Origin: a virus
Length of the DNA stretch: 64,000 nucleotides
Direction: 5' to 3' (one strand)
IMG/VR virus record: IMGVR_UViG_3300031746_002125
Coordinates: 1-64,000 of that record
Below are positions 43,973-51,160 of the stretch, piece after piece (position 1 is the stretch's first letter; each line of letters opens with the position of its first letter). Below the pieces are notes generated by a model. It did no database searches. It was given only the letters and a program-made list of their open reading frames with translations, and was not told where the DNA came from. A program made the position numbers and the translations under genes.

Positions 43973-44576
43973 TTAAAATATTCTCCAAATCTTTTAATTC
44001 TTGGCTATAGTTTGGGCCAGTATAAATAAAACCGTGAGAGGCGGCAATACTCCATATAGTCGCGTATCGTGGATCATTTTCAACCAATTTTAATTTATCA
44101 ACCAAAGCCTTCGCCGCATCTTTTAATTTCATGCTATACTCTGTTATCATAACACCTCTTTTCATTCGTCTTACATCGTTCCAGGCCGCATCGGAAGGTA
44201 CTTCTACGGGAGGAGTAACGTGTTGAAAATAAAATTTAGTTTCTTTTGGAGGAACAACGCCAACAGTATTTTTGGGACCACAATTTGGACGTGGTTTAAC
44301 ATTCTCTGTTTGCATTTTTTGCTCGGCTTTATCCATAGCTTTTCCAAGAGTCTCTCTAAATGAACATCGTACACAATGTTTCGAAGACCACGCTTTCCCA
44401 CATTTGGAGCATGGAAGATTATCTTCGACTGGAATTCTTAAAGCCCAATATCCATTTGGCCGACACACCCATTCACCAAAATCAATTGATTTCCCTTTAC
44501 TATCTTCTACTTCTAAAAATCGTCCACTTTGATGAGAGGGGGGACCATCGAAAACAATATCTATATAATCACTCAT
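43953..44576 (-). CDS. Zinc-ribbon hypothetical protein (207 aa)
   Basis: CSKCGKAWSSKHCVRC at ~56-71, a single zinc ribbon, in the middle of a YIDIVFDGPPSHQSGRFLEV beta N-domain and a helical C-domain. GPPSHQSGRFVEVE-type openings are frequent in phage small proteins of unknown role. Overlaps the 43,721 start by 20 bases. Confidence 0.7.
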   Translation of the reverse strand: MSDYIDIVFDGPPSHQSGRFLEVEDSKGKSIDFGEWVCRPNGYWALRIPVEDNLPCSKCGKAWSSKHCVRCSFRETLGKAMDKAEQKMQTENVKPRPNCGPKNTVGVVPPKETKFYFQHVTPPVEVPSDAAWNDVRRMKRGVMITEYSMKLKDAAKALVDKLKLVENDPRYATIWSIAASHGFIYTGPNYSQELKDLENILNESLCS

Positions 44577-44578
44577 TT

Positions 44579-44752
44579 TTATCTCTCTAAAAAATCAATC
44601 CATATTGCCACCAACAAAGCCAATGGCCCCCAAAACAAAAATTCAAACCAAGAAATATATCTACCTTTTGGAAAACATTTTATTTGTATTAAACCACCAC
44701 AAACCCCACATAAAATCCATGTAATAAGAAACAAACAAAAATAGATAAACAT
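44579..44752 (-). CDS. Two-span membrane peptide (57 aa)
   Basis: ATG after GGAGAATAA. Two hydrophobic segments (FIYFCLFLITWILCGVCGG; FEFLFWGPLALLVAIWIDFL) around a basic loop KCFPKGR. Ends two bases before the 44,576 start. Possibly a holin-like or envelope protein; size and two spans fit, but nothing else does. Confidence 0.6.
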   Translation of the reverse strand: MFIYFCLFLITWILCGVCGGLIQIKCFPKGRYISWFEFLFWGPLALLVAIWIDFLER

Positions 44753-45259
44753 TTATTCTCCCCTAATAACTCCTTGGTCCCATATCAACCACGCCTCGTC
44801 CAGAGTTTTCGCTTTTACAAACACACTAATAACCTCACAACAACCACCAAGGTTTTCACAAATGAGAAACCAACCATCTCTACAATTAATATTCTTATTT
44901 GAAAACTCTACTTTTTCAAGCCTAAATTGACTTCCACAAGGGCACGGTCGATGTAACATTTTAGGTTTTTTATATTCTACGGTTTTACCTATTGACCCAA
45001 ATATCTTCCTGTTATTATTAAAAACAGCCAAAATTGCATCAGCGGCTTTGATAGGCCAAATAGTTCCTTCTTTTGGGGGTATGACAGAATTTATAATTTT
45101 TATCAATCTTTCTCTATTTGGCAATTTAACAGATTTTATAATATCGTCAGCAAACTCGTTTAATAAATAGTCTTCTATATCAGAAACAACACGAGGAAGT
45201 TCTTTTAATTGAACTTTTCTCCATGTTCGTTGAATACTCTTCACTATTGCGTCACGCAT
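44753..45259 (-). CDS. Hypothetical with Lar-type zinc motif (168 aa)
   Basis: C-terminal part HRPCPCGSQFRLEKVEF...WFLICENLGGCCEV and the end TLDEAWLIWDQG match the CPxCG...W arrangement of restriction-alleviation (Lar) proteins. The N-terminal 100 residues are helical and unassigned. Restriction alleviation is a guess from that motif. Confidence 0.6.
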   Translation of the reverse strand: MRDAIVKSIQRTWRKVQLKELPRVVSDIEDYLLNEFADDIIKSVKLPNRERLIKIINSVIPPKEGTIWPIKAADAILAVFNNNRKIFGSIGKTVEYKKPKMLHRPCPCGSQFRLEKVEFSNKNINCRDGWFLICENLGGCCEVISVFVKAKTLDEAWLIWDQGVIRGE

Positions 45260-45473
45260 TTTTCTTTTCCCTTTTTATGAATTCTTTTATATCTGTTATA
45301 CCAAACCATCTCCCACCCTTTTCGTCAGAAATAAATGGCATACGATATAAATCCTTCGTGAACAATGGACAAATAATAAATTTAATTTGAGTATCTGGAA
45401 TATTTTTAATCATTTCTTCAGCGATTAAATTATTAGAATCGTTTGGAATACAATACATAGTAATTTTTTTCAT
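45252..45473 (-). CDS. Hypothetical protein (73 aa)
   Basis: MKKITMYCIPNDSNNLIAEE and MPFISDEKGGRWFGITDIKE: a compact thioredoxin/glutaredoxin-like length with a single Cys at 8; IKEFI at the end. A glutaredoxin-like fold is possible but unproven. Confidence 0.6.
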   Translation of the reverse strand: MKKITMYCIPNDSNNLIAEEMIKNIPDTQIKFIICPLFTKDLYRMPFISDEKGGRWFGITDIKEFIKREKKNA

Positions 45474-45688
45474 TATTTCCTCTTCTTTCCACTTGTTTCC
45501 CTGACCATTAAAACGAGCCGATCTTTAATTAATTCTTTTACATCCTCTTCTGTTGCATCAATCAATAGTCTACAATGGGTAAAATTTAATTCCACTAAAT
45601 CTGGGGAAATATTATATTTTACAAGAAGTTCTTGTGCATATTTTTCGAATTTAATTTTATTTAAATACTTAAAACTTATTTCTACCAT
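45473..45688 (-). CDS. Hypothetical protein (71 aa)
   Basis: MVEISFKYLNKIKFEKYAQE and CRLLIDATEEDVKELIKDRL. Helical, no known motif. Contiguous with 45,252. Confidence 0.58.
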   Translation of the reverse strand: MVEISFKYLNKIKFEKYAQELLVKYNISPDLVELNFTHCRLLIDATEEDVKELIKDRLVLMVRETSGKKRK

Positions 45689-45734
45689 TTATTTACTCAC
45701 AACTAAACTAAATTAGCCCGACACAAAAGTATTT

Positions 45735-46013
45735 TCATATTAAATCTTTATAAATAAAATTTACAACGAATCTGTCGTTTTTGCTTCTACACATAGCTAA
45801 TGCGGCGTCCTTTTCGTATCCAAATGTTTTCTGGCCAACATTTCCCACGGAGTAATAGACTCTGCAAGGGCGTAAATCTTTTGTAGCTCTTTTACTCTTT
45901 CCTTTATTTTTTCTTCGGCTTTCATAATCAATTATACGATTAATTGGGTGATTATTTTTATATTTATTGAAATAGTAGATATCGGACCTTAATTTATTGA
46001 AACGTGTTTCCAT
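45735..46013 (-). CDS. Hypothetical basic protein (92 aa)
   Basis: YESRRKNKGKSKRATKDLRP stretch and FGYEKDAALAMCRSK. Its ATG is inside the 3' end of the homing gene at 45,989 in another frame. No family recognised; it may be a passenger of that insertion. Confidence 0.5.
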   Translation of the reverse strand: METRFNKLRSDIYYFNKYKNNHPINRIIDYESRRKNKGKSKRATKDLRPCRVYYSVGNVGQKTFGYEKDAALAMCRSKNDRFVVNFIYKDLI

Positions 46014-46522
46014 CTTTCTCTGTTTTTGATTTTTGAAATTGTTTGGGGTACTACTTTAAAAATATTACTAATTTCTTTTTGGGTTAAATATCCGTCTTCT
46101 AACAATCTATTAATTACTCTAATTTTCCAATCATTTAATTTTGCTCCGGGATTTTCTTCTCCAATTTTATAAAGCCAAATAGGGTCTTGAATACATCTCC
46201 CGTGCTTAACCATGTCCTTTTGATTGTTCTTATGGGTATCACATCTTAGATTTTCAATTAAATTATTTTTAGGGTTTCCATCGTTGTGACATATTTCCAT
46301 TCCTTGCGGGCAAGGATCGAAAAAGGATTCAAACATCAATCTATGTAGAAGAAAATTTCTTCCCCTATCATTATTATATAATCTGACATATAAATACCCG
46401 CCGCTTCCTATATATGGTTTAATAATTCTTTTTCTTGGGCTTTTCTTCCCTGCTATTCCTTTTACAAGAGAAGTCTCTGAAATTTGATATAGTCCTTCGT
46501 AGCCTGGAATATCTTTCCACAT
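45989..46522 (-). CDS. HNH homing endonuclease (NUMOD4-HNH-HTH)
   Basis: WKDIPGYEGLYQISETSLVK, LLHRLMFESFFDPCPQGMEI, CHNDGNPKNNLIENLRCD and HTH end (LEDGYLTQKEISNIFKVVPQ). TATAAT five bases before the ATG (CGTATAATTAGATATGTGG). It is the last leftward gene before the motif module. Confidence 0.93.
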   Translation of the reverse strand: MWKDIPGYEGLYQISETSLVKGIAGKKSPRKRIIKPYIGSGGYLYVRLYNNDRGRNFLLHRLMFESFFDPCPQGMEICHNDGNPKNNLIENLRCDTHKNNQKDMVKHGRCIQDPIWLYKIGEENPGAKLNDWKIRVINRLLEDGYLTQKEISNIFKVVPQTISKIKNRERWKHVSIN

Positions 46523-46813
46523 ATCTAATTATACGAATAAACGAGTAATTATTTTGAGAAAAGAGGGTGAATAGTGTGGTTCAAAGAATCTTGATTTATA
46601 CTTTGAAGACGATTTGATATCCGGCTTAGTCTTCGCCCCCAGCAGTTTTCGGACCATAGGCTTCGAATTATCGGACGGCATATAACTACCACACCCTTAT
46701 CGGACCTAATTGGCCAGACGCCAATTATAGGACCGCCCATTATCGGACGAGCATATAGAGAAGGTTATCGGGCTTATACTTATAGGACGTGGACGCGGGG
46801 AGGGAAAAAGATT

Positions 46814-46960
46814 ATGGGAGCACGGGATATAGGACTATACATTATGGGACGATGTGCCGCTCGTGCCGATGCCAAAAACATGCTCGGTTATCGGACGATA
46901 AAAATTTTTTATTTTCGTTTGCTTACCTGCGATTCTATTCTACAATTAGGTTGGCAATAG
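46814..46960 (+). CDS. Small ORF in motif module (48 aa)
   Basis: ATG after GGGGAGGGAAAAAG encodes MGARDIGLYIMGRCAARADA... The ribosome site is good, the product unremarkable. Motif copies fall in three frames across it, so codons follow the DNA motif rather than the reverse. Confidence 0.4.
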   Translation: MGARDIGLYIMGRCAARADAKNMLGYRTIKIFYFRLLTCDSILQLGWQ

Positions 46961-46979
46961 GGCCGACAAGGAGAAGAAA

Positions 46980-47126
46980 ATGGTACTAGGAATAACAATC
47001 GGAACGGGCGCGGTGGTGATGATGGTGATTATGATGATTAAGACCAGCTTAGAAAATGCTGGCAACACCTACGGGCGGCGGAGCGTTTGCGGACGTTCGG
47101 CTCGGTGGAACAGGAGGGTGCGATAA
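46980..47126 (+). CDS. Small membrane protein (48 aa)
   Basis: AAGGAGAAGAAA before the ATG; hydrophobic segment VLGITIGTGAVVMMVIMMI then a basic tail (RRSVCGRSARWNRRVR). Stop overlaps the next ATG (TAATG). Confidence 0.55.
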   Translation: MVLGITIGTGAVVMMVIMMIKTSLENAGNTYGRRSVCGRSARWNRRVR

Positions 47127-47203
47127 TGTTTACAATGATCGGACTAGGATTTCTCATGGTGGTTATCGGAGCGGTGAAGGTGTGGTGGGAATTATCGGAA
47201 TAA
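47126..47203 (+). CDS. Tiny membrane peptide (25 aa)
   Basis: ATG with AGGAGGGT upstream; MFTMIGLGFLMVVIGAVKVW... one hydrophobic span. Coupled to the preceding ORF by TAATG. Confidence 0.5.
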   Translation: MFTMIGLGFLMVVIGAVKVWWELSE

Positions 47204-47214
47204 AGGAGAGCTTT

Positions 47215-47370
47215 ATGTGGACGCTAGTTATCTGGACATCGCCGAACGACAGCGCATCCTACGATTATCGGACGAGAATGGAAGCGTTGGCTATCGGACG
47301 TAATTGCATCGACGCCTATGCAGTTGAATTATACGGACCTGACGGCGAGTATGAAGGATTTTCGGACTAG
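47215..47370 (+). CDS. Small soluble protein (51 aa)
   Basis: ATG after AAAGGAGAGCTTT; MWTLVIWTSPNDSASYDYRT... with EALAIGRNCIDAYAVELYG. Two motif copies code YRT and IGR. Function unknown. Confidence 0.55.
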   Translation: MWTLVIWTSPNDSASYDYRTRMEALAIGRNCIDAYAVELYGPDGEYEGFSD

Positions 47371-47381
47371 GAGGTGCTGTG

Positions 47382-47621
47382 ATGATGAAAGCAACACTTG
47401 AAGTTTTCTGGCCAAGCGACCCAACATTTTCGGACGCTGACAAGGTTTCGCGGTACGATAATCTTTGGGACGATTGTGTGATGATAGACGCGAGAATAGC
47501 AGCCCTTTGTGGTGGACACGCCATCGCGACACTATCGGACGGCTACCGGGTCGAATACATCTCGGACGATTGCGAGCCGACTGGTTATCGGACTAAAGGC
47601 GTACCATGTGAAACGGTCTGA
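47382..47621 (+). CDS. Hypothetical protein (79 aa)
   Basis: Start set at ATG 47382 (eight bases after AGGAGG). MMKATLEVFWPSDPTFSDAD... then YISDDCEPTGYRTKGVP. Not recognised. A terminator follows ten bases after its stop. Confidence 0.6.
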   Translation: MMKATLEVFWPSDPTFSDADKVSRYDNLWDDCVMIDARIAALCGGHAIATLSDGYRVEYISDDCEPTGYRTKGVPCETV

Positions 47622-47630
47622 TTATCGGAC

Positions 47631-47663
47631 GAAGGACCGGGCCGAATTATCGGCCCTTCTTTT
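47631..47663 (+). terminator. Intrinsic terminator in motif module
   Basis: GGGCCGA/TCGGCCC stem (7 bp) with loop ATTA, flanked by GAAGG/CTTC, then TTTT. One stem arm is part of a TTATCGG motif. Ends the first small-ORF operon. Confidence 0.75.
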
Positions 47664-47676
47664 GCGCTGATCGGTT

Positions 47677-47873
47677 TGGTCCTATAAAAATCACTGCTTG
47701 TAAAATCGTAACTTAACTGCGAATTATGGGACCAGGCATATATTACTTCGTTTATGTGCGTTTCCTGCGGGATGTTATCGAATCATGCAAATAATATCGA
47801 AGAATTCCTATAATAATTGAGACATTATCATTAAAAATCAACATTTTATTGGCCTATCCTCGTATAATATATT
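47677..47873 (+). repeat. ~200 bp module repeat, copy 1 (upstream of HNH gene)
   Basis: Shares with the copies at 49,073 and 49,823 an ordered set: GGTCCTATAA start, ATCGTAA..TAACTGC, TTATNGGACNNGG, ATATTACTTCG, GCG..TTCC, then TCATGC/AATAAT. This copy leads directly into the TATAAT box and start of the 47,874 homing gene. Confidence 0.7.
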
Positions 47874-48389
47874 ATGGGAACTATCCGGGAAATAAAGGTT
47901 ACAGGACGTAATTATGAATTATCGGTCCTTGTCGATGAAGAAGATTATCAGACGTTAAGGTTATGGGAATATGGTTTGTCCAGAATTATAGGACTTGATA
48001 CAACCTACATACAGACTTATAAAAAGGGCAAAAGGGGTTATCTCCATCGTCTTATTATGGGGGTTTCGGACGCGACAACGTCCATTTTCGTAGATCATAT
48101 TGACCATAATGGGCTTAATAATTCTAGGACCAACCTACGTATTACCAATAATAAGGGTAATCAGCGCAATTCGCGCAAACGATTATCGACAAAACGAACA
48201 AGCTCCTATAAAGGAGTTTATTTTTCTCACAATAATAAGATGAACCCCTGGTTAGCATCCATTCATCTATCGGACAGTAGAACACATCTGGGATATTATA
48301 GGACCGAAATAGAAGCGGCTCACGCCTATAATAAGGCCGCTATCGAGCATTTCGGCGACATGGCCAACCCGAACATTCTCGGACCATAA
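47874..48389 (+). CDS. HNH homing endonuclease with AP2 domain
   Basis: 171 residues. IREIKVTGRNYELSVLVDEE, HRLIMGVSDATTSIFVDHID plus HNGLNNSRTNLRI (HNH core) and an AP2-type DNA-binding end (SSYKGVYFSHNNKMNPWLAS, LGYYRTEIEAAHAYNKAAIE). Same family as 52,351 and 53,333. The DNA is full of TATNGGAC motifs that the relatives lack. TATAAT is five bases before the ATG (CGTATAATATATTATGGG). Confidence 0.93.
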   Translation: MGTIREIKVTGRNYELSVLVDEEDYQTLRLWEYGLSRIIGLDTTYIQTYKKGKRGYLHRLIMGVSDATTSIFVDHIDHNGLNNSRTNLRITNNKGNQRNSRKRLSTKRTSSYKGVYFSHNNKMNPWLASIHLSDSRTHLGYYRTEIEAAHAYNKAAIEHFGDMANPNILGP

Positions 48390-48417
48390 AATTTTTCAGA
48401 TTTTTATTATTTGGACC

Positions 48418-48446
48418 TTGACTTTTGTATGGTTCCCGCCTATACT
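48418..48446 (+). promoter_or_regulatory. Sigma-70 consensus-type promoter
   Basis: TTGACT, 17-base spacer, TATACT. It lies 29 bases past the homing-gene stop and serves the 48,502 gene. Confidence 0.75.
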
Positions 48447-48501
48447 CCTACAGTAGTACGGGACAACGAAATGATGTTTTTTTCGGACGGGGGAAAGGGC
48501 G

Positions 48502-48807
48502 ATGAAAAGGCCGCTATTATCAGACGACATGGTGGATATGAAGTTAGCTAGTCTGGAAAAATTGCAGTATCGCTTGGAATTAACGGGGCCGATAATGTTC
48601 TGGAAAGCAGAAGTGATCGGACCATTCGGCTCGGAGTTTTTCGGACGGTCCAGTAACGGGCCAACGACCGATAAAGCTATCGAGCGACTTAAATTGCAGC
48701 TTGAACGAATCGGGTTTATCGGACTACTGATTGAAAGCCCGATAATCGGAAAAGATTATTCGGACGACGATCTGTTATCGGACGAAGAAGTCCCTGACGA
48801 GTTATAG
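48502..48807 (+). CDS. Hypothetical protein of motif module (101 aa)
   Basis: GGGGGAAAGGGCG before ATG. MKRPLLSDDMVDMKLASLEK, then AEVIGPFGSEFFGRSSNGPT and an acidic end (DYSDDDLLSDEEVPDEL). The middle resembles the KALALAIAE-type small proteins that phages carry, but I cannot name a family. Confidence 0.65.
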   Translation: MKRPLLSDDMVDMKLASLEKLQYRLELTGPIMFWKAEVIGPFGSEFFGRSSNGPTTDKAIERLKLQLERIGFIGLLIESPIIGKDYSDDDLLSDEEVPDEL

Positions 48808-48826
48808 GACGATAAGGGGGTGTAAA

Positions 48827-49027
48827 GTGTTGCTGAAAAAAAGAACGTATTTCTTGACGAATGTTATCGGCGAATCTTGTTTGGTCCGAGTATTCGTTGC
48901 GACGGCAAACGCAAACATCGTCTTTATGGGACGCCAGAATTTCCTTCCGATAAGACGTGCCTTTTCCGAGCAAGGGGAAACGACATTAGCGGACGATGAC
49001 GAGGGCGAAGAGTGGAAAGACCGATAA
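48827..49027 (+). CDS. Hypothetical protein (66 aa)
   Basis: GTG start eight bases after AAGGGGG. MLLKKRTYFLTNVIGESCLV, then a charged end (DDDEGEEWKDR). Not recognised. Confidence 0.5.
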   Translation: MLLKKRTYFLTNVIGESCLVRVFVATANANIVFMGRQNFLPIRRAFSEQGETTLADDDEGEEWKDR

Positions 49028-49402
49028 ACTAGCGGGACAAAGAAGTTATAGGACTAGGGAACCGATCGGCCTTGGTCCTATAATTTGCGCCTACGGCACA
49101 GTTATAGGACTCCCTTATAATGTTAAAATCGTAATTAAACTGCTTTTTATAGGACGTGGCATATATTACTTCGCCTGCGAGCGTTTCCTTCGGGACATTC
49201 TAGGATCATGCCAATAATAACGAAACTGCCCATAATAATAAAGACATGCCGATTGAAAAACGATATATTATCAGACTAAAAGATTTTCTTGTCGGGCGAC
49301 TTGACTTCGGCGGTCGGCTTGCATATAATTCAATATGACCGAACGCGATAGCCTATAGTGTTATGGGCGAGCGTAAAGTCGATCCATTATAGGAGCTCCA
49401 AT
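49028..49402 (+). other. Intergenic stretch: repeat copy 2 and promoter
   Basis: No convincing gene. Holds the second copy of the ~200 bp repeat (from ~49,073 to ~49,268) and the TTGACT-17-TATAAT promoter at 49,301. No HNH sequence follows this copy, unlike copies 1 and 3. Confidence 0.7.
49301..49329 (+). promoter_or_regulatory. Sigma-70 consensus promoter
   Basis: TTGACT, 17 bases, TATAAT, 74 bases before the ATG at 49,403. The last bases of the spacer (CTTGCA/AGCA) are shared with the promoter at 50,156. Confidence 0.8.
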
Positions 49403-49735
49403 ATGTCGGCAACCGCAGTAGTTTCAAGCCCAGTAACCACCAGCAAAGTTCACGAAAAGGAATTTTTGACGACCGCGCAGGACTACGCGCGTGACCGCAA
49501 GGGCATAGATTGGCTATCGTCCCAACCCAACCCAGACGAGGCTATCGACCGCGTTATGAAGGTTATTGGCCGCCTTCAGAATATGGTTGCCAACGGTTCG
49601 GACTATACTCCAGCCGCGCAGCTCGGCTTCGGGTCCGCTAACGCCTCAACCATCGCGTCCGGTATTCTCGGCGCAGGCTTGACGGGTTCGCAGATTCGCA
49701 AGCTGTTCGCAACCGTAGGCAAGCCGAAGGCATAA
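49403..49735 (+). CDS. Hypothetical protein of motif module (110 aa)
   Basis: Start MSATAVVSSPVTTSKVHEKE at 49403 after AGGAGCTCCAAT; the frame is open further up but without a ribosome site. Contains DYARDRKGIDWLSSQPNPDE, LQNMVANGSDYTPAAQLG and GILGAGLTGSQIRKLFATVG. Ala/Gly-rich, less motif-dense than neighbours (only one TTCGGAC), with GC-rich codons. Expressed from the promoter at 49,301. Function unknown. Confidence 0.7.
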   Translation: MSATAVVSSPVTTSKVHEKEFLTTAQDYARDRKGIDWLSSQPNPDEAIDRVMKVIGRLQNMVANGSDYTPAAQLGFGSANASTIASGILGAGLTGSQIRKLFATVGKPKA

Positions 49736-49769
49736 TTTTCGGACCTCGACGACTTATCGAGGAACGAAT

Positions 49770-49808
49770 TATCGGACGGGAGACGCGGGTTTCTCGTCCG
49801 ATATTTTT
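49770..49808 (+). terminator. Terminator whose stem is made from the module motif
   Basis: TATCGGACG (49,770-49,778) pairs perfectly with CGTCCGATA (49,795-49,803), followed by TTTTT. The inner GAGA/TCTC extends the stem. So the motif in inverted orientation forms a transcription stop. Confidence 0.8.
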
Positions 49809-49822
49809 GCGCGGATTTATAT

Positions 49823-50000
49823 GGTCCTATAATTTTCACTGCATGGTAAATCGTAAAATAACTGCAATTATAGGACGTGGATTATATTAACTTCGTTTGT
49901 GCAAGATTTTCTAAGACATTCTCGGATAATACCAATAATATCAACTATGCCTATAATAAAGAGAACATATCGATTGAATAAATAGATATTATAGGAATCC
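49823..50000 (+). repeat. ~200 bp module repeat, copy 3
   Basis: Starts GGTCCTATAATTTTCACTGC and keeps ATCGTAAAATAACTGC, ATTATAGGACGTGG and ATTATATTAACTTCG in the same order as copies 1 and 2. Followed by a relic of the same HNH family that follows copy 1. Confidence 0.65.
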
Positions 50001-50129
50001 CATAATTTTTATTGGGTTCGGACGTATAATTATAGGACCGAAGAAGAAGCGGCAACAGCCTATAATAAAGCAGCTATCGAATTATTCGGACCTATTGCCT
50101 TCCTCAATATATTACCGGACCAAAAATAA
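49990..50129 (+). pseudogene. 3' relic of an HNH/AP2 homing gene
   Basis: Only the last ~32 codons remain readable: YRTEEEAATAYNKAAIELFG then PIAFLNILPDQK and a stop. This matches the end of the 47,874 protein (YRTEIEAAHAYNKAAIEHFG). The NUMOD and HNH parts are gone. The deletion joins repeat copy 3 to the relic. Confidence 0.75.
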
Positions 50130-50155
50130 TTTTTTTGATTTCTGGTTATAAGACC

Positions 50156-50184
50156 TTGACATTTCGGTTCTGCAAGCATATAAT
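50156..50184 (+). promoter_or_regulatory. Perfect sigma-70 consensus promoter
   Basis: TTGACA, 17 bases, TATAAT, an exact match to the E. coli consensus at all twelve positions. Drives the 50,212 ORF or the RNA beyond. Confidence 0.85.
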
Positions 50185-50211
50185 ATAATAGTATTTTCGG
50201 ACAAAAGAAGG

Positions 50212-50427
50212 TTGATCTGGACGAGTTTTCGGACGACGGGAAGATGGGCGATATGCGCACTTTTTCTTCTTATAGGACTAATTATTAGGACTACGATTTT
50301 ATCGGAGGTTCCATATAATTTCTGTCTTGGCATCGTATTATTCAAAGACTTATCGGGTGGTGCCAATAATCATTTTATTTTACCCAAAGGCTTGACTATC
50401 GTTGACTACGAGCATATAATTAGATAG
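50212..50427 (+). CDS. Putative membrane protein (71 aa)
   Basis: TTG start after AAAAGAAGG. One clear span (WAICALFLLIGLIIRTTILS) then KDLSGGANNHFILPKGLTIV. Its end overlaps the RNA promoter. Start codon and reality are uncertain. Confidence 0.45.
   Translation: MIWTSFRTTGRWAICALFLLIGLIIRTTILSEVPYNFCLGIVLFKDLSGGANNHFILPKGLTIVDYEHIIR
50392..50420 (+). promoter_or_regulatory. Dedicated promoter of the large structured RNA
   Basis: TTGACT, 17 bases, TATAAT, with a predicted start near 50,427 at the first helix of the RNA. No ORF with a ribosome site follows for more than 900 bases. Confidence 0.8.
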
Positions 50428-51160
50428 CCGAATGCGCAGCGACCCGATAACTTCGGGAACGGTCGATAATTCGACCCGATATAGGCTTATTATATGCCAT
50501 AAGCCCGCACGGTTCGGTTAGTCTGATAAGGGCGAGTAGCGCAAGGTAAAGTAGTTCTTTACTTGAAGCGCCAGCGAAGGGTTTTGTTATCGGCCCTGAC
50601 TTCGGGCAATGCCCGATAAAAGGTTCTCATTCGGACGGGAGCGTCCGATAAGGACGGAAGCCCGATAATAAGTCCGCGCTATCTAGGGCGCACTCCCTAG
50701 TGAGAGTCCGATAAGTTGTTCGGACAAGGGCGCAAGTCCCCTAGTCAGTCCCATAATCAATTCATGGAAGTCTCCCGACAAGAGCAGAATTAAAGTGGGG
50801 TCTCAACTGGTTATCGGCGGCGCGTCTGTCAACCCGAATAACTTGGGCGATAACTAAGTTCTTATCGGTCCAACGGATTCTCGAAGTATTATTGAAGCGA
50901 TACTCCTTCCATTGAAGCTATGGTCAAGTCTTGTGCAACGATTCGCTCGCGTAATTATCGGGTCTTGTAAGCAAGTCAAAGCTTACTTCGGTCTATTGTC
51001 GAGCGATAGTGTGAGACTTCAATCGCTGGTGGATGCCGCTTTCGGCTAAGGTCGATTGTTCGGGTTCGATAACTGGTCAATAATACTCAAACCAACTTTC
51101 AATTCAAAGGGCATGATTATCGGATGAAGTTTTGGTCCGAAAAGATTCTGCCCTTCTCGT
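50427..51160 (+). ncRNA. Large highly structured non-coding RNA
   Basis: About 700 nt without a convincing gene, beginning at its own sigma-70 promoter and ending just upstream of tRNA genes. Strong hairpins include GGCTTAT/ATAAGCC (~50,484), GTAAAG/CTTTAC, GCCC/GGGC with a TTCG-type loop, TCGGACG-GGAG-CGTCCGA, CTAGGG/CCCTAG, GGGCGCAAGTCCC with a GCAA loop, CAATCG/CGATTG and a final AAGGGCA/TGCCCTT (~51,107-51,157). Size, phage origin and tRNA neighbourhood fit the GOLLD and ROOL classes of giant phage RNAs, but I could not match a consensus, so it may be new. Bases 51,161-51,360 hold no gene I can support. Confidence 0.72.

Larger units (their letters stand above)
49736..50211 (+). other. 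Intergenic stretch: terminator, repeat copy 3, HNH relic, promoter
   Basis: No intact gene in 476 bases. In order: hairpin terminator at 49,770, repeat copy 3 from ~49,823, the 3' relic of an HNH/AP2 gene (49,990-50,129), then the promoter at 50,156. Confidence 0.7.
46523..51160. repeat. TATNGGAC motif module boundaries
   Basis: From about 46,600 to 51,160 the octamer TATNGGAC (N mostly C or A, also G) and variants such as TTTTCGGAC appear about 45-50 times by eye, one per ~90-100 bases, e.g. 46,669, 46,699, 46,726, 46,741. It occurs in and between genes, in different reading frames, mostly on the plus strand; in the RNA segment the reverse form CCGATAA dominates. In the other 59 kb I saw only isolated copies (e.g. 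near 1,475 and 45,979). The 46,523-46,813 stretch has no gene but carries several copies. Confidence 0.85.

Noticed and set aside
47291-47532. Minus-strand ORFs in the motif module
   Set aside because: They overlap better plus-strand ORFs with ribosome sites and have no recognisable features.
50990-51060. Short similarity to the start of 23S rRNA (GGTGGATGCC)
   Set aside because: Only about ten bases agree and the flanking helices differ.
50427-51160. Group I or group II intron
   Set aside because: No convincing P7/G-site pair or domain V hairpin could be found and there is no split gene around it; left as an open alternative for a covariance search.
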